Shown here in pieces: positions 9,149-17,192 of a stretch of 64,000 bases of DNA. The DNA is taken from assembly GCF_000422825.1 (NCBI RefSeq), contig NZ_AUGU01000014.1:434001-498000 (forward strand). The letters are read 5' to 3'. A program made the position numbers and the translations under genes. The stretch is from Nocardioides insulae DSM 17944. Lineage in GTDB: Bacteria > Actinomycetota > Actinomycetes > Propionibacteriales > Nocardioidaceae. Positions within the stretch are counted from its first letter, which is position 1, and each line of letters starts with the position of its first letter. The notes under the pieces are model-generated. The model saw only the letters and a program-made list of their open reading frames with translations. It made no database searches and was not told where the DNA came from.

Positions 9149-10243
9149 CTACTCGCCGCGTCGGCGGTGCCCGCCGGCGAGTTCGGCCTCGAGGTCGTCC
9201 AGCAGCTGCTCGGGTGACTCGTCATCGACATCCGGATCCGGCCGCGCGCGCGCCGCCCTCCTGCCGCCCCGCGCCCGGTTGGGGGAGACGACGGAGTCGA
9301 CTGCGGCGGGCGCTGTTGCCGGGTCGGCGTCGGCTCGGCCGTCCTCGGCGGCGCCGGGGTCCTCGGAGTCAGACTCGGGCAACGAGTCGGAAGGTGAGTC
9401 GGTCGTCTCGTCGGCGGTCAGGTCAGCCGTCTGGTCGACGGTGGCCCGGCCGTCCTCTGAGTCAGAGTCGGGCAACGAGTCGGAAGGTGAGTCGGTCGTC
9501 TCGTCGGCGGCCTGGTCGACGGCGGCCAGGCCGTCCTCGGAGACAGAGTCGGGCAACGAGTCGGAAGGTGAGTCGGCCGGCTCGTCGGCGGTCTGGTCAG
9601 CCGTCGGGTCGGAGGCTGCGCTGGGATCACCGTCGGGTCGACGGGACGCGCGCCGCAGCAACAATCCGTCCACGGCGGCGACGGTCAGCAGGCTGAGGGC
9701 AAGCAGTCCGGCCGCCAGCATGCCGAGCACGCGGAGCCGGGTCGTCTCCACGGTGTCCGGGGCGCTGTCCTGGGACACCATGACCATGGTGATCTGCCGG
9801 TTCTCCGCGATGTCCACCTCCTCCTGGAGGTGACGCAGGGTGCCGGGCAGTCGCTTCAGCACGGTGCTCAGCATGCCGGCGGCTCCACCGGGAGTGTCCG
9901 CGGTGGCGGTCACAACCAGGATCGGGGCGCTGGTGGTGAAGTCGGCCTCCACGAGGTACTCGGCGCCGGGGACCGCATCCTGGATCTTCTCGGCCACATC
10001 CGCGGACTGGATCGACCGTGACAGCACATCCGCGGACTGCTTGAGCCCGCCGAGACCCAGATAGCGGTTCTGGCTCGGGTCCTCGGTGCTGACGGGGGGC
10101 ACCAGCACCACGCTGGCCTCGGACTCGTAGGTCGGCTTGACCAGGCCGAAGGCGACGTACCACAGGCCACCGCTCACCACGAGGCACAACAGCAGGAGCC
10201 ACCACCGCCGCAGGCAGCTGCGCCAGACATCACGCAAATACAT
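9149..10243 (-). CDS. Wzz-like chain-length determinant with repetitive acidic tail
   Basis: A 364-residue protein. It has an N-terminal membrane segment (WLLLLCLVVSGGLWYVAFGL), an extracytoplasmic region of about 140 residues with a Wzz-like start (PTYESEASVVLVPP), and a second membrane segment (LGMLAAGLLALSLLTVAAV). A long cytoplasmic tail of about 170 residues is very rich in Asp, Ser, Thr and Pro. The tail contains three near-copies of DSPSDSLPDSDSED. No kinase domain is attached. AAGGGAGG precedes the ATG at 10243. It heads the minus-strand operon 4725-10243 and is divergent from a second Wzz-like gene at 10344. Role inferred: control of glycan chain length or export with the adjacent Wzy-like protein. 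Confidence 0.8.
   Translation of the reverse strand: MYLRDVWRSCLRRWWLLLLCLVVSGGLWYVAFGLVKPTYESEASVVLVPPVSTEDPSQNRYLGLGGLKQSADVLSRSIQSADVAEKIQDAVPGAEYLVEADFTTSAPILVVTATADTPGGAAGMLSTVLKRLPGTLRHLQEEVDIAENRQITMVMVSQDSAPDTVETTRLRVLGMLAAGLLALSLLTVAAVDGLLLRRASRRPDGDPSAASDPTADQTADEPADSPSDSLPDSVSEDGLAAVDQAADETTDSPSDSLPDSDSEDGRATVDQTADLTADETTDSPSDSLPESDSEDPGAAEDGRADADPATAPAAVDSVVSPNRARGGRRAARARPDPDVDDESPEQLLDDLEAELAGGHRRRGE
9367..9600. repeat. imperfect tandem repeat inside the Wzz-like tail
   Basis: Three copies of a block that begins near GGGCAACGAGTCGGAAGG occur at 9377, 9470 and 9551, spaced 93 and 81 bases. Both spacings are multiples of three, so length changes keep the reading frame. The encoded units read E(T/P)(T/A)DSPSDSLP(D/E)S on the minus strand. 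The pattern suggests expansion by slippage or unequal recombination and could vary among strains. Confidence 0.85.
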
Positions 10244-10251
10244 GACGGCCT

Positions 10252-10266
10252 CCCTTGTTCGGGGTA
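10252..10266 (+). promoter_or_regulatory. site A of the TACCCAA-N5-GGG motif
   Basis: The plus strand reads CCCTTGTTCGGGGTA; on the minus strand TACCCCGAACAAGGG. It lies about 58-61 bases upstream of the start of transcription implied by the TAGAGT box at 10305. It is one of eight related sites upstream of polysaccharide genes in this window. Regulator unknown. Confidence 0.5.
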
Positions 10267-10304
10267 TGTGGCGGAGGGATCGCCCCAGGGAGGGGCGCCC
10301 TTCC

Positions 10305-10310
10305 TAGAGT
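10305..10310 (+). promoter_or_regulatory. -10 box for the plus-strand Wzz-like gene
   Basis: TAGAGT fits the actinobacterial TANNNT -10 pattern. Transcription would begin near 10317-10320, leaving a short leader with AAGGGGG before the GTG at 10344. Confidence 0.55.
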
Positions 10311-10343
10311 GAGGGCGACCCGAGCAGGCGAAGGGGGCTGGCG

Positions 10344-11027
10344 GTGACCACTGCCGAGGTGATGCAGGTGCTCCGCCGGCGGTTCTGGGTGGTGCTTCTG
10401 GTGCTGGTCGGTACGGCAGCGGTGCTCTACTCGGTGCATGCCAGGCCGGGTGTCTACAGTTCGCGCGTCGACGTCGTCCTGATCGCACCGCCCGCTGCTA
10501 CCTCGGCCACCGACGCGTCGCTGGTCTCCTCCTCCGAGAACCTGATCGCGCTCGCCGGCCTGGTCGAGCGCCGGGTGAACGCAGGCGTCGAGAAGCCGGC
10601 CGCGACCAGTCAGGAGGTCGACCTCGCCGGGATCGGCATCCAGGACGGCGTCCTGCTCACCCTGCCCAACGCCGGCGGCCAGTGGAACTACAACTTCACC
10701 TCGCCGATGCTCAGTGTGCAGGCGGTCGGACCGGACCCGGACGGGGTCGCCGAGCGCCGCGATGCCGCCATCGCCGATGTGCGACGTGCCCTGCTCGAGC
10801 TTCAGCAGGAGGAAGGGGTGCGTCCCGAACGCCGGGTCTCCACCCGGGTTGTGCCGGCCGCACCACCCGTCTTCTACAACCGTGGCTCGGACCTGCGTGC
10901 CGTCGCCACCGTGCTCCTGATCGGTGGCGTCCTGGCCGTGGCGGGAGCTGTGCTGGTCGATCATCTTCTCAGGCGCCGTCGCTCTCGGTCCGTGCAGGAA
11001 TCAGACGAGCACGCGCCCGTCGCTTGA
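10344..11027 (+). CDS. Wzz-like polysaccharide chain-length/export protein (short form)
   Basis: A 227-residue protein with the Wzz layout. It opens MTTAEVMQVLRRRFWVVLLV, with a first membrane segment at about residues 13-30 and an extracytoplasmic domain starting RPGVYSSRVDVVLIAPPAA. A second membrane segment follows at about 188-207 (VATVLLIGGVLAVAGAVLVD), then a short basic tail (RRRRSRS). No tyrosine-kinase domain follows. The GTG start has AAGGGGG nine bases ahead. It stands alone in its orientation, divergent from the other Wzz-like gene. Its last 59 bases (10969-11027) overlap the convergent acyltransferase gene. Which of the two Wzz-like proteins serves which polymerase is unclear. 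Confidence 0.75.
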   Translation: MTTAEVMQVLRRRFWVVLLVLVGTAAVLYSVHARPGVYSSRVDVVLIAPPAATSATDASLVSSSENLIALAGLVERRVNAGVEKPAATSQEVDLAGIGIQDGVLLTLPNAGGQWNYNFTSPMLSVQAVGPDPDGVAERRDAAIADVRRALLELQQEEGVRPERRVSTRVVPAAPPVFYNRGSDLRAVATVLLIGGVLAVAGAVLVDHLLRRRRSRSVQESDEHAPVA

Positions 11028-12198
11028 ACTCGGCCGCGCGGCCGCTGCGCTGCACCAGGGACTTCGCGGTGCGGACCGTGGCGTCCTGCCCGCGGAGGGC
11101 GGCACTGAGCATCAGCCCGCGGGCGCCGGGGGAGAACAGCAGGACATCGCGCACCGAGCTGGCGTGGGTGCCGAACCGTGCCTTGTAGTCCGCGTCACCG
11201 GGGCCGTAGTCGATCGAGGTGATCTCGGGGTCGGCGCAGGAATCCTCGAGCAGGCGCCGCAGGACGTAGTAGCCGAGCCGGAACTGCGCGAACTCCGGGT
11301 CGAATCCGGGCGACCCGACGAGCAGGTCACCGCCTCGGACGACGCCCCACCAGAAGGCGGCCGGCCGGTCATCGACGTAGGCCATCCACACCCGGAGCCA
11401 CCCGTGTTCGGCGGCGGCGGCCAGCAGTGCGCGTTGTACCGGCTGGTCGGCGAGGCTCACGCCGAGACCGGACTGGTAGGACCGTGCGGCGACCGCCTCG
11501 ACGTCCGGGAGCCGGTGCAGCTCCTCGGGCCGATCGAGCCGGCGCAGGGTGAGCCGTTCGCCCAGCACCCGACGGACCTTGTTGTCGTCGTAGCGGATCT
11601 GCCGCCGCGACTTGGCCGAGCGTGCCGCCAGCAACTCGTCCCACGAGGAGGGCAGTTCGGTCGTGTGCAGGACCACCTCCGGGCGCGCGAGCCGGGTCCT
11701 CGCGCGGCCCGTCGCCATCGCCGCCCGGTACAGGTCGCTGTCGACGTCGACCTTCTGCAGCACCACCACATCGGCGTGTCCGGCGCGCAGGGCGCCGTCC
11801 AGCGCTCTGATGACCGTCTCTGCGTCGGCGGGTCCGTGGGTTCCGAGGACCCCGCCGAAGGAGACCACCAGGCTGCGGGCGCGCGGGCCGGGCACTGTCC
11901 GGTACCCCACCTGTAGATCGAAGCGCTGCCGGACCAGTCGGGAGACGACCAGGCCCGGGGCGGCGTCGGGTAGGGGCACCGTCAGCACCCAGGGCCGGAT
12001 CACCGTCGGATCGGCCGAGACCACGGTCAGGAAGTAGTCGAGATCGGAGTCCACCCTGGAGGCCCCGGCCGCAGCCCAGGTCTCGCGCAGGGCCTCGACC
12101 TCTCGGATGCTCGACGCCACCCCGGGCACCGCGGGGGCGGTGACCGAGCGCGATCGGACCGCCTTGCCCATCCGGGCCGGTGTCGTCGTCATCGCCAT
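10969..12198 (-). CDS. CelD/BcsL-type GNAT acyltransferase
   Basis: A 409-residue protein whose C-terminal half has the Acetyltransf_6 (CelD/BcsL, FemAB-like) pattern: ARSAKSRRQIRYDDNKVRRV (the substrate-proximal basic helix), PAAFWWGVVRGGDLLVGSPG, FRLGYYVLRRLLEDS and the closing IDYGPGDADYKARFG. Relatives take part in cellulose and exopolysaccharide synthesis and are presumed to add an acyl or aminoacyl group. Two close starts exist (12198 and 12192, reading MAM); I use the first, with GGAG five bases ahead. The C-terminal 59 bases overlap the convergent Wzz-like gene. A related protein is at 35506-36696. Confidence 0.8.
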   Translation of the reverse strand: MAMTTTPARMGKAVRSRSVTAPAVPGVASSIREVEALRETWAAAGASRVDSDLDYFLTVVSADPTVIRPWVLTVPLPDAAPGLVVSRLVRQRFDLQVGYRTVPGPRARSLVVSFGGVLGTHGPADAETVIRALDGALRAGHADVVVLQKVDVDSDLYRAAMATGRARTRLARPEVVLHTTELPSSWDELLAARSAKSRRQIRYDDNKVRRVLGERLTLRRLDRPEELHRLPDVEAVAARSYQSGLGVSLADQPVQRALLAAAAEHGWLRVWMAYVDDRPAAFWWGVVRGGDLLVGSPGFDPEFAQFRLGYYVLRRLLEDSCADPEITSIDYGPGDADYKARFGTHASSVRDVLLFSPGARGLMLSAALRGQDATVRTAKSLVQRSGRAAEFKRRARARLIPARTESDGA

Positions 12199-12295
12199 CC
12201 TCGCTCCGGCGTTCTCGTCGGCTGGTGCACGACTGGGGCCTGTGTCCCGATTGCACCCGTTCGGGCGGCGCGGGGCGATGCGCCGGCGAGCTTCA

Positions 12296-12310
12296 CCCCA
12301 CAATTGGGTA
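12296..12310 (+). promoter_or_regulatory. site B of the TACCCAA-N5-GGG motif
   Basis: Minus strand reads TACCCAATTGTGGGG. A TGCAAT -10-like element at 12250-12255 (minus) would give transcription from about 12242, placing the motif centre 61 bases upstream. It precedes the acyltransferase gene at 12198. The -10 element is weak. Confidence 0.45.
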
Positions 12311-12337
12311 GCCGATCGGTGCCCCGACCCGGCACCC

Positions 12338-13573
12338 TCACGCCGCCCAATCCGGGAGCCGGAGGCCGTGCCCGAAGAACTCCTCGACGGCGGCCCGGAT
12401 GCGGGGGGCGGCGTGGCCGTCGCCGTACGGGTTGACCGCCCGGGCCATCGCGTCGTACGCCGCAGTGTCGGTGAGCAGCCGGGCCGTCTCGGAGACGATC
12501 CGGTGCTCGTCGGTGCCCACGAGTCTCACCGTGCCGGCTGCGACCGCCTCGGGACGCTCGGTCGTCTCGCGGAGCACCAGCACCGGCTTGCCGAGCCCGG
12601 GGGCCTCCTCCTGGACGCCGCCGGAGTCGGTGAGGACCAGCGTGCTGGCGGCCATCACGGCCGCGAAGTCACTGTAGGAGAGCGGCTCGGTGACGGTGAT
12701 GTTCCCCAGCCCGGCCAGGGGCGGGAGCAGGACGTCCCGAACCGTCGGGTTGAGGTGGGCCGGGAGGACGAACCGCACCTGCGGGAACATCCCGGCCAGG
12801 CGGGCCACCGCCGCGGCGGTGCGGGCCATCGGCGCACCCCAGGACTCGCGCCGGTGGCTGGTGACCAGCACCAGCGGGGAGTCGCCCAGGCCCTGCAGCG
12901 CCGGGTCCTGCAGGGGCAACCGGCGGTCCACGACGTCCAGCAGGGCGTCGATGACGGTGTTGCCGGTGACCACGATCTCCTCGGCCGGGATCCCGTCATG
13001 GATCAGGTTGTCGCGTGCCGCGGTGGTCGGGGCCAGGTGGAGGTCGGCCAACTGGGAGGTGAGCCGGCGGTTGATCTCCTCCGGGAACGGGTCGTACCGC
13101 TCCCGTGTCCGCAGGCCGGCCTCGACGTGCATCACCGGCACCTTCTCGTAGAAGGCGGCCAGCGCGGCCACGAACGACGTCGTGGTGTCGCCCTGCACCA
13201 TCACGGCGTCAGGCCGGTGCTTGCGCAGCACCTCGACCAGACCGTTGAGCACCCGGCCGGTGAGCTGGTGCAGCTCCTGCCGCGGACGGATCACGTCCAG
13301 ATCGACGTCGGGCTCGATCCCGAACAGGCCGTTGACCTGGTCGAGCATCGTCCTGTGCTGGCCGGTGACGGCCACGACCGGGGTGAGGGTGGAGGAGGTG
13401 GTGAGAGCGGTGACGACCGGCGCCAGCTTGATCGCCTCCGGGCGGGTGCCGTAGACGACCAGCACCCGTCGTGGACCTGAGGAGTCGGGTGCGCTCGCAC
13501 GCGGCCGACTCAGCAGTGCGGTGAGGTCGGTGACCGGAGCATCGGGCGGGAGCATGGGAGTGGGAGGTGTCAT
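12338..13573 (-). CDS. wecB: UDP-N-acetylglucosamine 2-epimerase (non-hydrolysing)
   Basis: A 411-residue enzyme that interconverts UDP-GlcNAc and UDP-ManNAc in the cytoplasm. Family marks are VVYGTRPEAIKLAPVVTAL, VAVTGQHRTMLDQV, MHVEAGLRTRERYDPFPEE, the SHRRESWGAPM loop and LTDSGGVQEEAPGLGKPVLV, which bind UDP and the active-site water. An extra 35 residues at the N terminus before the first strand are not usual; the frame is continuous and the ATG at 13573 lies nine bases past the wecC stop. It is the last gene of the operon 17006-12338 and supplies substrate to WecC and the WecG/TagA-type transferase. Confidence 0.95.
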   Translation of the reverse strand: MTPPTPMLPPDAPVTDLTALLSRPRASAPDSSGPRRVLVVYGTRPEAIKLAPVVTALTTSSTLTPVVAVTGQHRTMLDQVNGLFGIEPDVDLDVIRPRQELHQLTGRVLNGLVEVLRKHRPDAVMVQGDTTTSFVAALAAFYEKVPVMHVEAGLRTRERYDPFPEEINRRLTSQLADLHLAPTTAARDNLIHDGIPAEEIVVTGNTVIDALLDVVDRRLPLQDPALQGLGDSPLVLVTSHRRESWGAPMARTAAAVARLAGMFPQVRFVLPAHLNPTVRDVLLPPLAGLGNITVTEPLSYSDFAAVMAASTLVLTDSGGVQEEAPGLGKPVLVLRETTERPEAVAAGTVRLVGTDEHRIVSETARLLTDTAAYDAMARAVNPYGDGHAAPRIRAAVEEFFGHGLRLPDWAA

Positions 13574-13582
13574 CGGGTCAGG

Positions 13583-14839
13583 TCACCGCCACAGACCGAC
13601 AGTGTCGTAGACGACCTTGCCGGCCAGGCGGGCCCGACTGAGCGAGCGGAAGTGGTCGTGCTCGACGAGCAGGACGACGATGTCGGCGTCCGCGATCGCG
13701 GAGCGGGCCGGTTCGAGCCGCACGTTCGGGTAGTCGGCCAACTGCGCCGGCAGGAAGTTGGCGTGGGGCTCGGCCACGCGCAGGTCCAGGTCGGGCAGCG
13801 CCTCGGCGATCGCGGCGACGACCTCGATCGCCGGGCTCTCGCGGAAGTCGTCGACGTCGGCCTTGTAGGTCAGTCCCAAGCAGACGACGGTGGGGTCCCG
13901 GAAGCGCGCGGTCTTGCTCACCACCTGGGCGGCCACGTGCCCGGGCTTGGCGTCGTTGACCTCGCGGGCCACCCGGATCAGCCGGGCGCGACCGGGATCG
14001 GCCCCGACGATGAACCAGGGGTCGACCGCGATGCAGTGTCCCCCGACCCCGGGACCCGGCGTCAGCACCTGCACGCGCGGGTGGTGGTTGGCCAGCCGGA
14101 TGATCTCCCAGACATCGAGTTCCAGGTCCTCGCAGACGAGGGAGAGTTCGTTGGCGAAGCCGATGTTGACGTCCCGGTAGGCGTTCTCGACCAGCTTGGC
14201 CATCTCCGCGCTGGCCGCGTCGGAGAGGACCAGTTGGCCCTGGCTGAACACCCGGTAGATCTCGGCCGCCTTCATCGCGCAGCGCGGGGTGACACCGCCG
14301 ACCACCCGGTCGTTGGTCACCATCTCGATCATGATCCGGCCGGGCAGGACACGCTCGGGGCAGTGCGCGACGTACACGTCCGGCACCCCCTCCGAACTGT
14401 GCGGCAGCACCAGGTCGGGGCGCAGGTCGGCGAGCCACTGGCTGATCTGCAAGGTGGTGCCGGGCGGCGAGGTCGACTCCAGGATGACGATCTCCCCGCC
14501 GCGCAGGCGCGGTGCGATCTGCTCGGTGGCGGCCCGGACGTAGCGCAGGTCGGCCTGGTGCTCCTCGTCGAAGGGGGTTGGTACGGCGATCACGTAGGCG
14601 TCGGCCTCAGGGGTCTCGGTGCTCGCGGTGAGCCTGCCCGCGGCCACGGCGCCGGCCACGGCCGCGCCCAGATCGGGCTCGGCGAAGGGCACCTCGCCGT
14701 TGGCGACCTGCTTGACCGTCGTCTCGTTGACGTCGACGCCGATCACGTCGACGCCGCGGACGGCCAGACAGGCCGCGGTCGGTAGTCCGATGTAGCCCAG
14801 GCCGATGATCGCTACCCGGCCGGTGAAGGGTGTGCTCAT
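13583..14839 (-). CDS. wecC: UDP-N-acetyl-D-mannosamine dehydrogenase
   Basis: A 418-residue NAD-dependent UDP-sugar dehydrogenase of the UDP-ManNAc/UDP-Glc group. The Rossmann start is VAIIGLGYIGLPTAACLAV, substrate binding uses KLVENAYRDVNIGFANEL, and the catalytic cysteine is in PGVGGHCIAVDPWF. The C-terminal domain holds LGLTYKADVDDFRESPA. Two-step oxidation gives UDP-ManNAcA. Assignment to ManNAc rather than glucose rests on the neighbouring wecB and wecG-like genes and on the GGHCIAVDP form. The ATG at 14839 overlaps the upstream stop as ATGA. Confidence 0.93.
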   Translation of the reverse strand: MSTPFTGRVAIIGLGYIGLPTAACLAVRGVDVIGVDVNETTVKQVANGEVPFAEPDLGAAVAGAVAAGRLTASTETPEADAYVIAVPTPFDEEHQADLRYVRAATEQIAPRLRGGEIVILESTSPPGTTLQISQWLADLRPDLVLPHSSEGVPDVYVAHCPERVLPGRIMIEMVTNDRVVGGVTPRCAMKAAEIYRVFSQGQLVLSDAASAEMAKLVENAYRDVNIGFANELSLVCEDLELDVWEIIRLANHHPRVQVLTPGPGVGGHCIAVDPWFIVGADPGRARLIRVAREVNDAKPGHVAAQVVSKTARFRDPTVVCLGLTYKADVDDFRESPAIEVVAAIAEALPDLDLRVAEPHANFLPAQLADYPNVRLEPARSAIADADIVVLLVEHDHFRSLSRARLAGKVVYDTVGLWR

Positions 14840-15771
14840 GACGACTCCTCGAGCGTTGTCGAGCGGGATGGCTGGTGGGGTGCCTTCGTGGCGGGGGCCC
14901 GGAGGCGTGACAGGTACGTCGTGACGGTGACCGACCCGGAGGGGGAGTCGGTGCGTGGCCGCGGCGGCGCCCAGGACGACCGCGCGTCGGGGAGGTACGG
15001 CGGGCGTGGGCTCGCGACCTCCCGGGCCAGCAGGCGCAGGAAGGCGAGGTTGCCGACCAGGTAGCGCCGCCACAGCCGGCGGGGTTCCTGACGGACCCGG
15101 TAGGCCCACTCCATCCCGAACCGTTGCCACAGCCGCGGGGCGCGGCGGGTCACGCCGGCCAGGACGTCGAAGGAGCCGCCGACCCCGTGCAGGACCGGAA
15201 CGCCCAGGGTGTCGGCGTAGGTGCCCAGGAAGATCTCCTTCTTGGGGGTGGTGATGCCGAGGAACAGCAGATCGGGACGGGCCTCCTCGATCTCGGCGGC
15301 CACCGTGGCGGAGTCCTCGTCGGGGAAGTAGCCGTCCTTGGTTCCGCATACCACCGCCCCGGGCCACTGTCGGCCGATCTCGGCCCTGACCCGGTCGAGC
15401 ACCTCGGGCTTGGCGCCCAGCAGGAACACCCGCAGCCGGCGCCGGTCGGCGAGCGCGAGGAGAGCCTCGAAGAGGTCGATGCCCGCGACCCGTTCGGGGA
15501 GGGGGCGGCGCAGCAGTCGGCTCGCCCAGACCACCGACTGACCATCCGCCAGGAGGATGTCGGCCTCGAGGAGTGAGCGGCGCAGCAGCGCGTCCTCGGT
15601 CAGCTTGACGATCTTGGCGGCGTTGAGCACGCCGACCAGGAACCGTTGCCGCGTGCTCACGGCGCGCTCGGCGAGCTCCACCGCGCTCTCCAGGGGGATC
15701 GCCGCCACATCGAGTCCGAAGAGCCGGCGGGTTGGAGCAGAGGTGGGGGAGCGGCGCAGCGCAGTGGTCAC
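14836..15771 (-). CDS. WecG/TagA/CpsF-family glycosyltransferase (GT26)
   Basis: A 311-residue GT26 enzyme. Diagnostic parts are LVGVLNAAKIVKLTEDALL, LEADILLADGQSVVWASRL (catalytic Asp region), FLLGAKPEVLDRV, DLLFLGITTPKKEIFL and VLHGVGGSFDVLAGVTRRAP. The family moves ManNAc (TagA) or ManNAcA (WecG) onto polyprenyl-diphosphate-GlcNAc at the membrane. A C-terminal tail of about 50 residues beyond the usual end (from RPPYLPDARSS) is Pro/Ser/Arg-rich. The GTG at 15771 overlaps the upstream stop. With wecB and wecC beside it, the donor is UDP-ManNAc or UDP-ManNAcA; the choice is not decided by sequence. Confidence 0.9.
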   Translation of the reverse strand: MTTALRRSPTSAPTRRLFGLDVAAIPLESAVELAERAVSTRQRFLVGVLNAAKIVKLTEDALLRRSLLEADILLADGQSVVWASRLLRRPLPERVAGIDLFEALLALADRRRLRVFLLGAKPEVLDRVRAEIGRQWPGAVVCGTKDGYFPDEDSATVAAEIEEARPDLLFLGITTPKKEIFLGTYADTLGVPVLHGVGGSFDVLAGVTRRAPRLWQRFGMEWAYRVRQEPRRLWRRYLVGNLAFLRLLAREVASPRPPYLPDARSSWAPPRPRTDSPSGSVTVTTYLSRLRAPATKAPHQPSRSTTLEESS

Positions 15772-17006
15772 CGCTTCTCCTCCTCGGGCGCGGCCCAGGC
15801 GTAGAGCAGCCAGGCGAGTTCGTAGGGGCGGCACTCGTGGTCGACCACGCCGGCGGGTAGCAGCTTGTCCAGTCCCGGCACGGCCGTGCCGGGTCGGACG
15901 GCGGTCGCCAGCGCTCCGAGTCCGCGGGCCGCCTTCCTGGGCTCCCGGCGCCCGACCTTGCGCCAGACCAGTCCGAACCGGTCGCTCATCATCTCCTCGA
16001 CCGTCTCCGGATGGCGCTCCAGCCAGGCCACGCCGGCCTCGATCGCGGCGCCGTGGTCGGTCCCGCCGGCCGCGGCGAGGTCGTGCAACACCATCGGCGC
16101 CATGCCGTGCTGGTGAACGCTGTAGACGGGGTAGCGCTCGACCACCGTGCCGTCGCGGGCGTCGTAGTGCCACCACCACTGACCCGCTCGGCCCTGGAGC
16201 GCGACCAGACGGGCCGCGGTCCGCTCGGCGGCCGCGAGGAGCGACTCGTCTCCGGTCAATCCTGCTGCGCGGGCCAGTGCCTGCAGGGGGTAGACCTGAT
16301 CGGCGAAGCTGCCCACGTGGGCGCGCAGCCCGCGAGCGCGACGGCCGGGCACACCGGGCAGTTGGTGCGGGTAGAGCCCGGTGGGCCCCTGTTCCGCGAC
16401 CAGCCGCCGCCGCGCCTGCTGGATGACCCGCTGGGTGATCCGGCGGTCGTCGGTGACCCGTGCCGCGGCCACCGCGGCGGTCATCGCCCAGCCGACCGTC
16501 ACCGTGGCGTGCGGCTGGCCGGATCCGAGCGCGGTGAGGAGGCGGGCCACCAACCCGGGGTCGTACTCCTCGGCCGCTTCCGCCCGCGCCCAGCAGGCGA
16601 GTGCGACGGCGCCGAGGTCGTGGTCCGGCCGGGCCTGCACGGCGCAGTCCACCGCCAGTTCGGCCGCGGTGCGCCCACCGAGCACCTCGCGCTGGACCGC
16701 CGGGTCGAGCCGGGCCAGGCCCAGGGCGGTGATCGCGGCGTACCGCAGGCTGCGGCCCTCGCGGGTCACCTCGATGCCGTCGGGGCCGCGGATCCCGCGA
16801 ACCGTCTGGACCAGCGCGCCGCCGGCGGGATCCACCGCCAGGGCGAGGCCGCGCGGGGCCATCTGCAGCAGGTGGGCGATGGTGCTGGTCTCGCCAGAGA
16901 CCTGGGTGGTGCTCTGCGCGGTGGTCTGCGGCTCGGGCCCGGGCAGCCTCTCGGTGAGGCCGGTGACCGGGCGGGAACGCATGGTCGTTGCCGTCGAGTC
17001 GTTCAC
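15768..17006 (-). CDS. alpha/alpha-toroid protein of unknown function, wec operon leader
   Basis: A 412-residue, mostly alpha-helical, soluble protein without signal peptide. The C-terminal two-thirds resemble (alpha/alpha)6 toroids of the prenyltransferase/AGE/six-hairpin type: SFADQVYPLQALARAAGLTG, ERTAARLVALQGRAGQWWWH, RYPVYSVHQHGMAPMVLHDL. Conserved aromatic and His residues (QWWWHYD, HQHGM) line what would be a central cavity, so an enzymatic role on a sugar or polyprenol is possible. The GTG at 17006 has GGGGAG in front. It is the first gene of the operon with wecG/wecC/wecB, all joined by GTGA/ATGA overlaps or a nine-base gap. I do not recognise a named function. Confidence 0.7.
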   Translation of the reverse strand: MNDSTATTMRSRPVTGLTERLPGPEPQTTAQSTTQVSGETSTIAHLLQMAPRGLALAVDPAGGALVQTVRGIRGPDGIEVTREGRSLRYAAITALGLARLDPAVQREVLGGRTAAELAVDCAVQARPDHDLGAVALACWARAEAAEEYDPGLVARLLTALGSGQPHATVTVGWAMTAAVAAARVTDDRRITQRVIQQARRRLVAEQGPTGLYPHQLPGVPGRRARGLRAHVGSFADQVYPLQALARAAGLTGDESLLAAAERTAARLVALQGRAGQWWWHYDARDGTVVERYPVYSVHQHGMAPMVLHDLAAAGGTDHGAAIEAGVAWLERHPETVEEMMSDRFGLVWRKVGRREPRKAARGLGALATAVRPGTAVPGLDKLLPAGVVDHECRPYELAWLLYAWAAPEEEKR

Positions 17007-17076
17007 AGGTGCTCCCCTCGGTGTCGTTGCGACACTGCTGGGCAGCCGTGACGCCCCGGGGGGTCGGGCGCGAAGC

Positions 17077-17090
17077 TACCCAAGAAAGGG
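17077..17090 (+). promoter_or_regulatory. site C of the TACCCAA-N5-GGG motif (one base shorter)
   Basis: The plus strand reads TACCCAAGAAAGGG. It is upstream of the minus-strand operon starting at 17006; a CAGTGT -10-like element (minus, 17032-17037) would put transcription near 17025, about 59 bases from the motif centre. Confidence 0.45.
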
Positions 17091-17180
17091 CATCGACCCG
17101 ACACGTGGGCGGCAACCGGTCCAGACCGTGACTTGACCGGGGCCCCAGCGGGCGGGGCGGGAGGGGGCGCGCCCACCCCG

Positions 17181-17186
17181 TAGGGT
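17181..17186 (+). promoter_or_regulatory. leaderless -10 box of cysQ
   Basis: TAGGGT followed by six bases and the GTG start at 17193, so transcription would begin at the start codon. No ribosome-binding site is present. Confidence 0.65.
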
Positions 17187-17192
17187 GACGCC

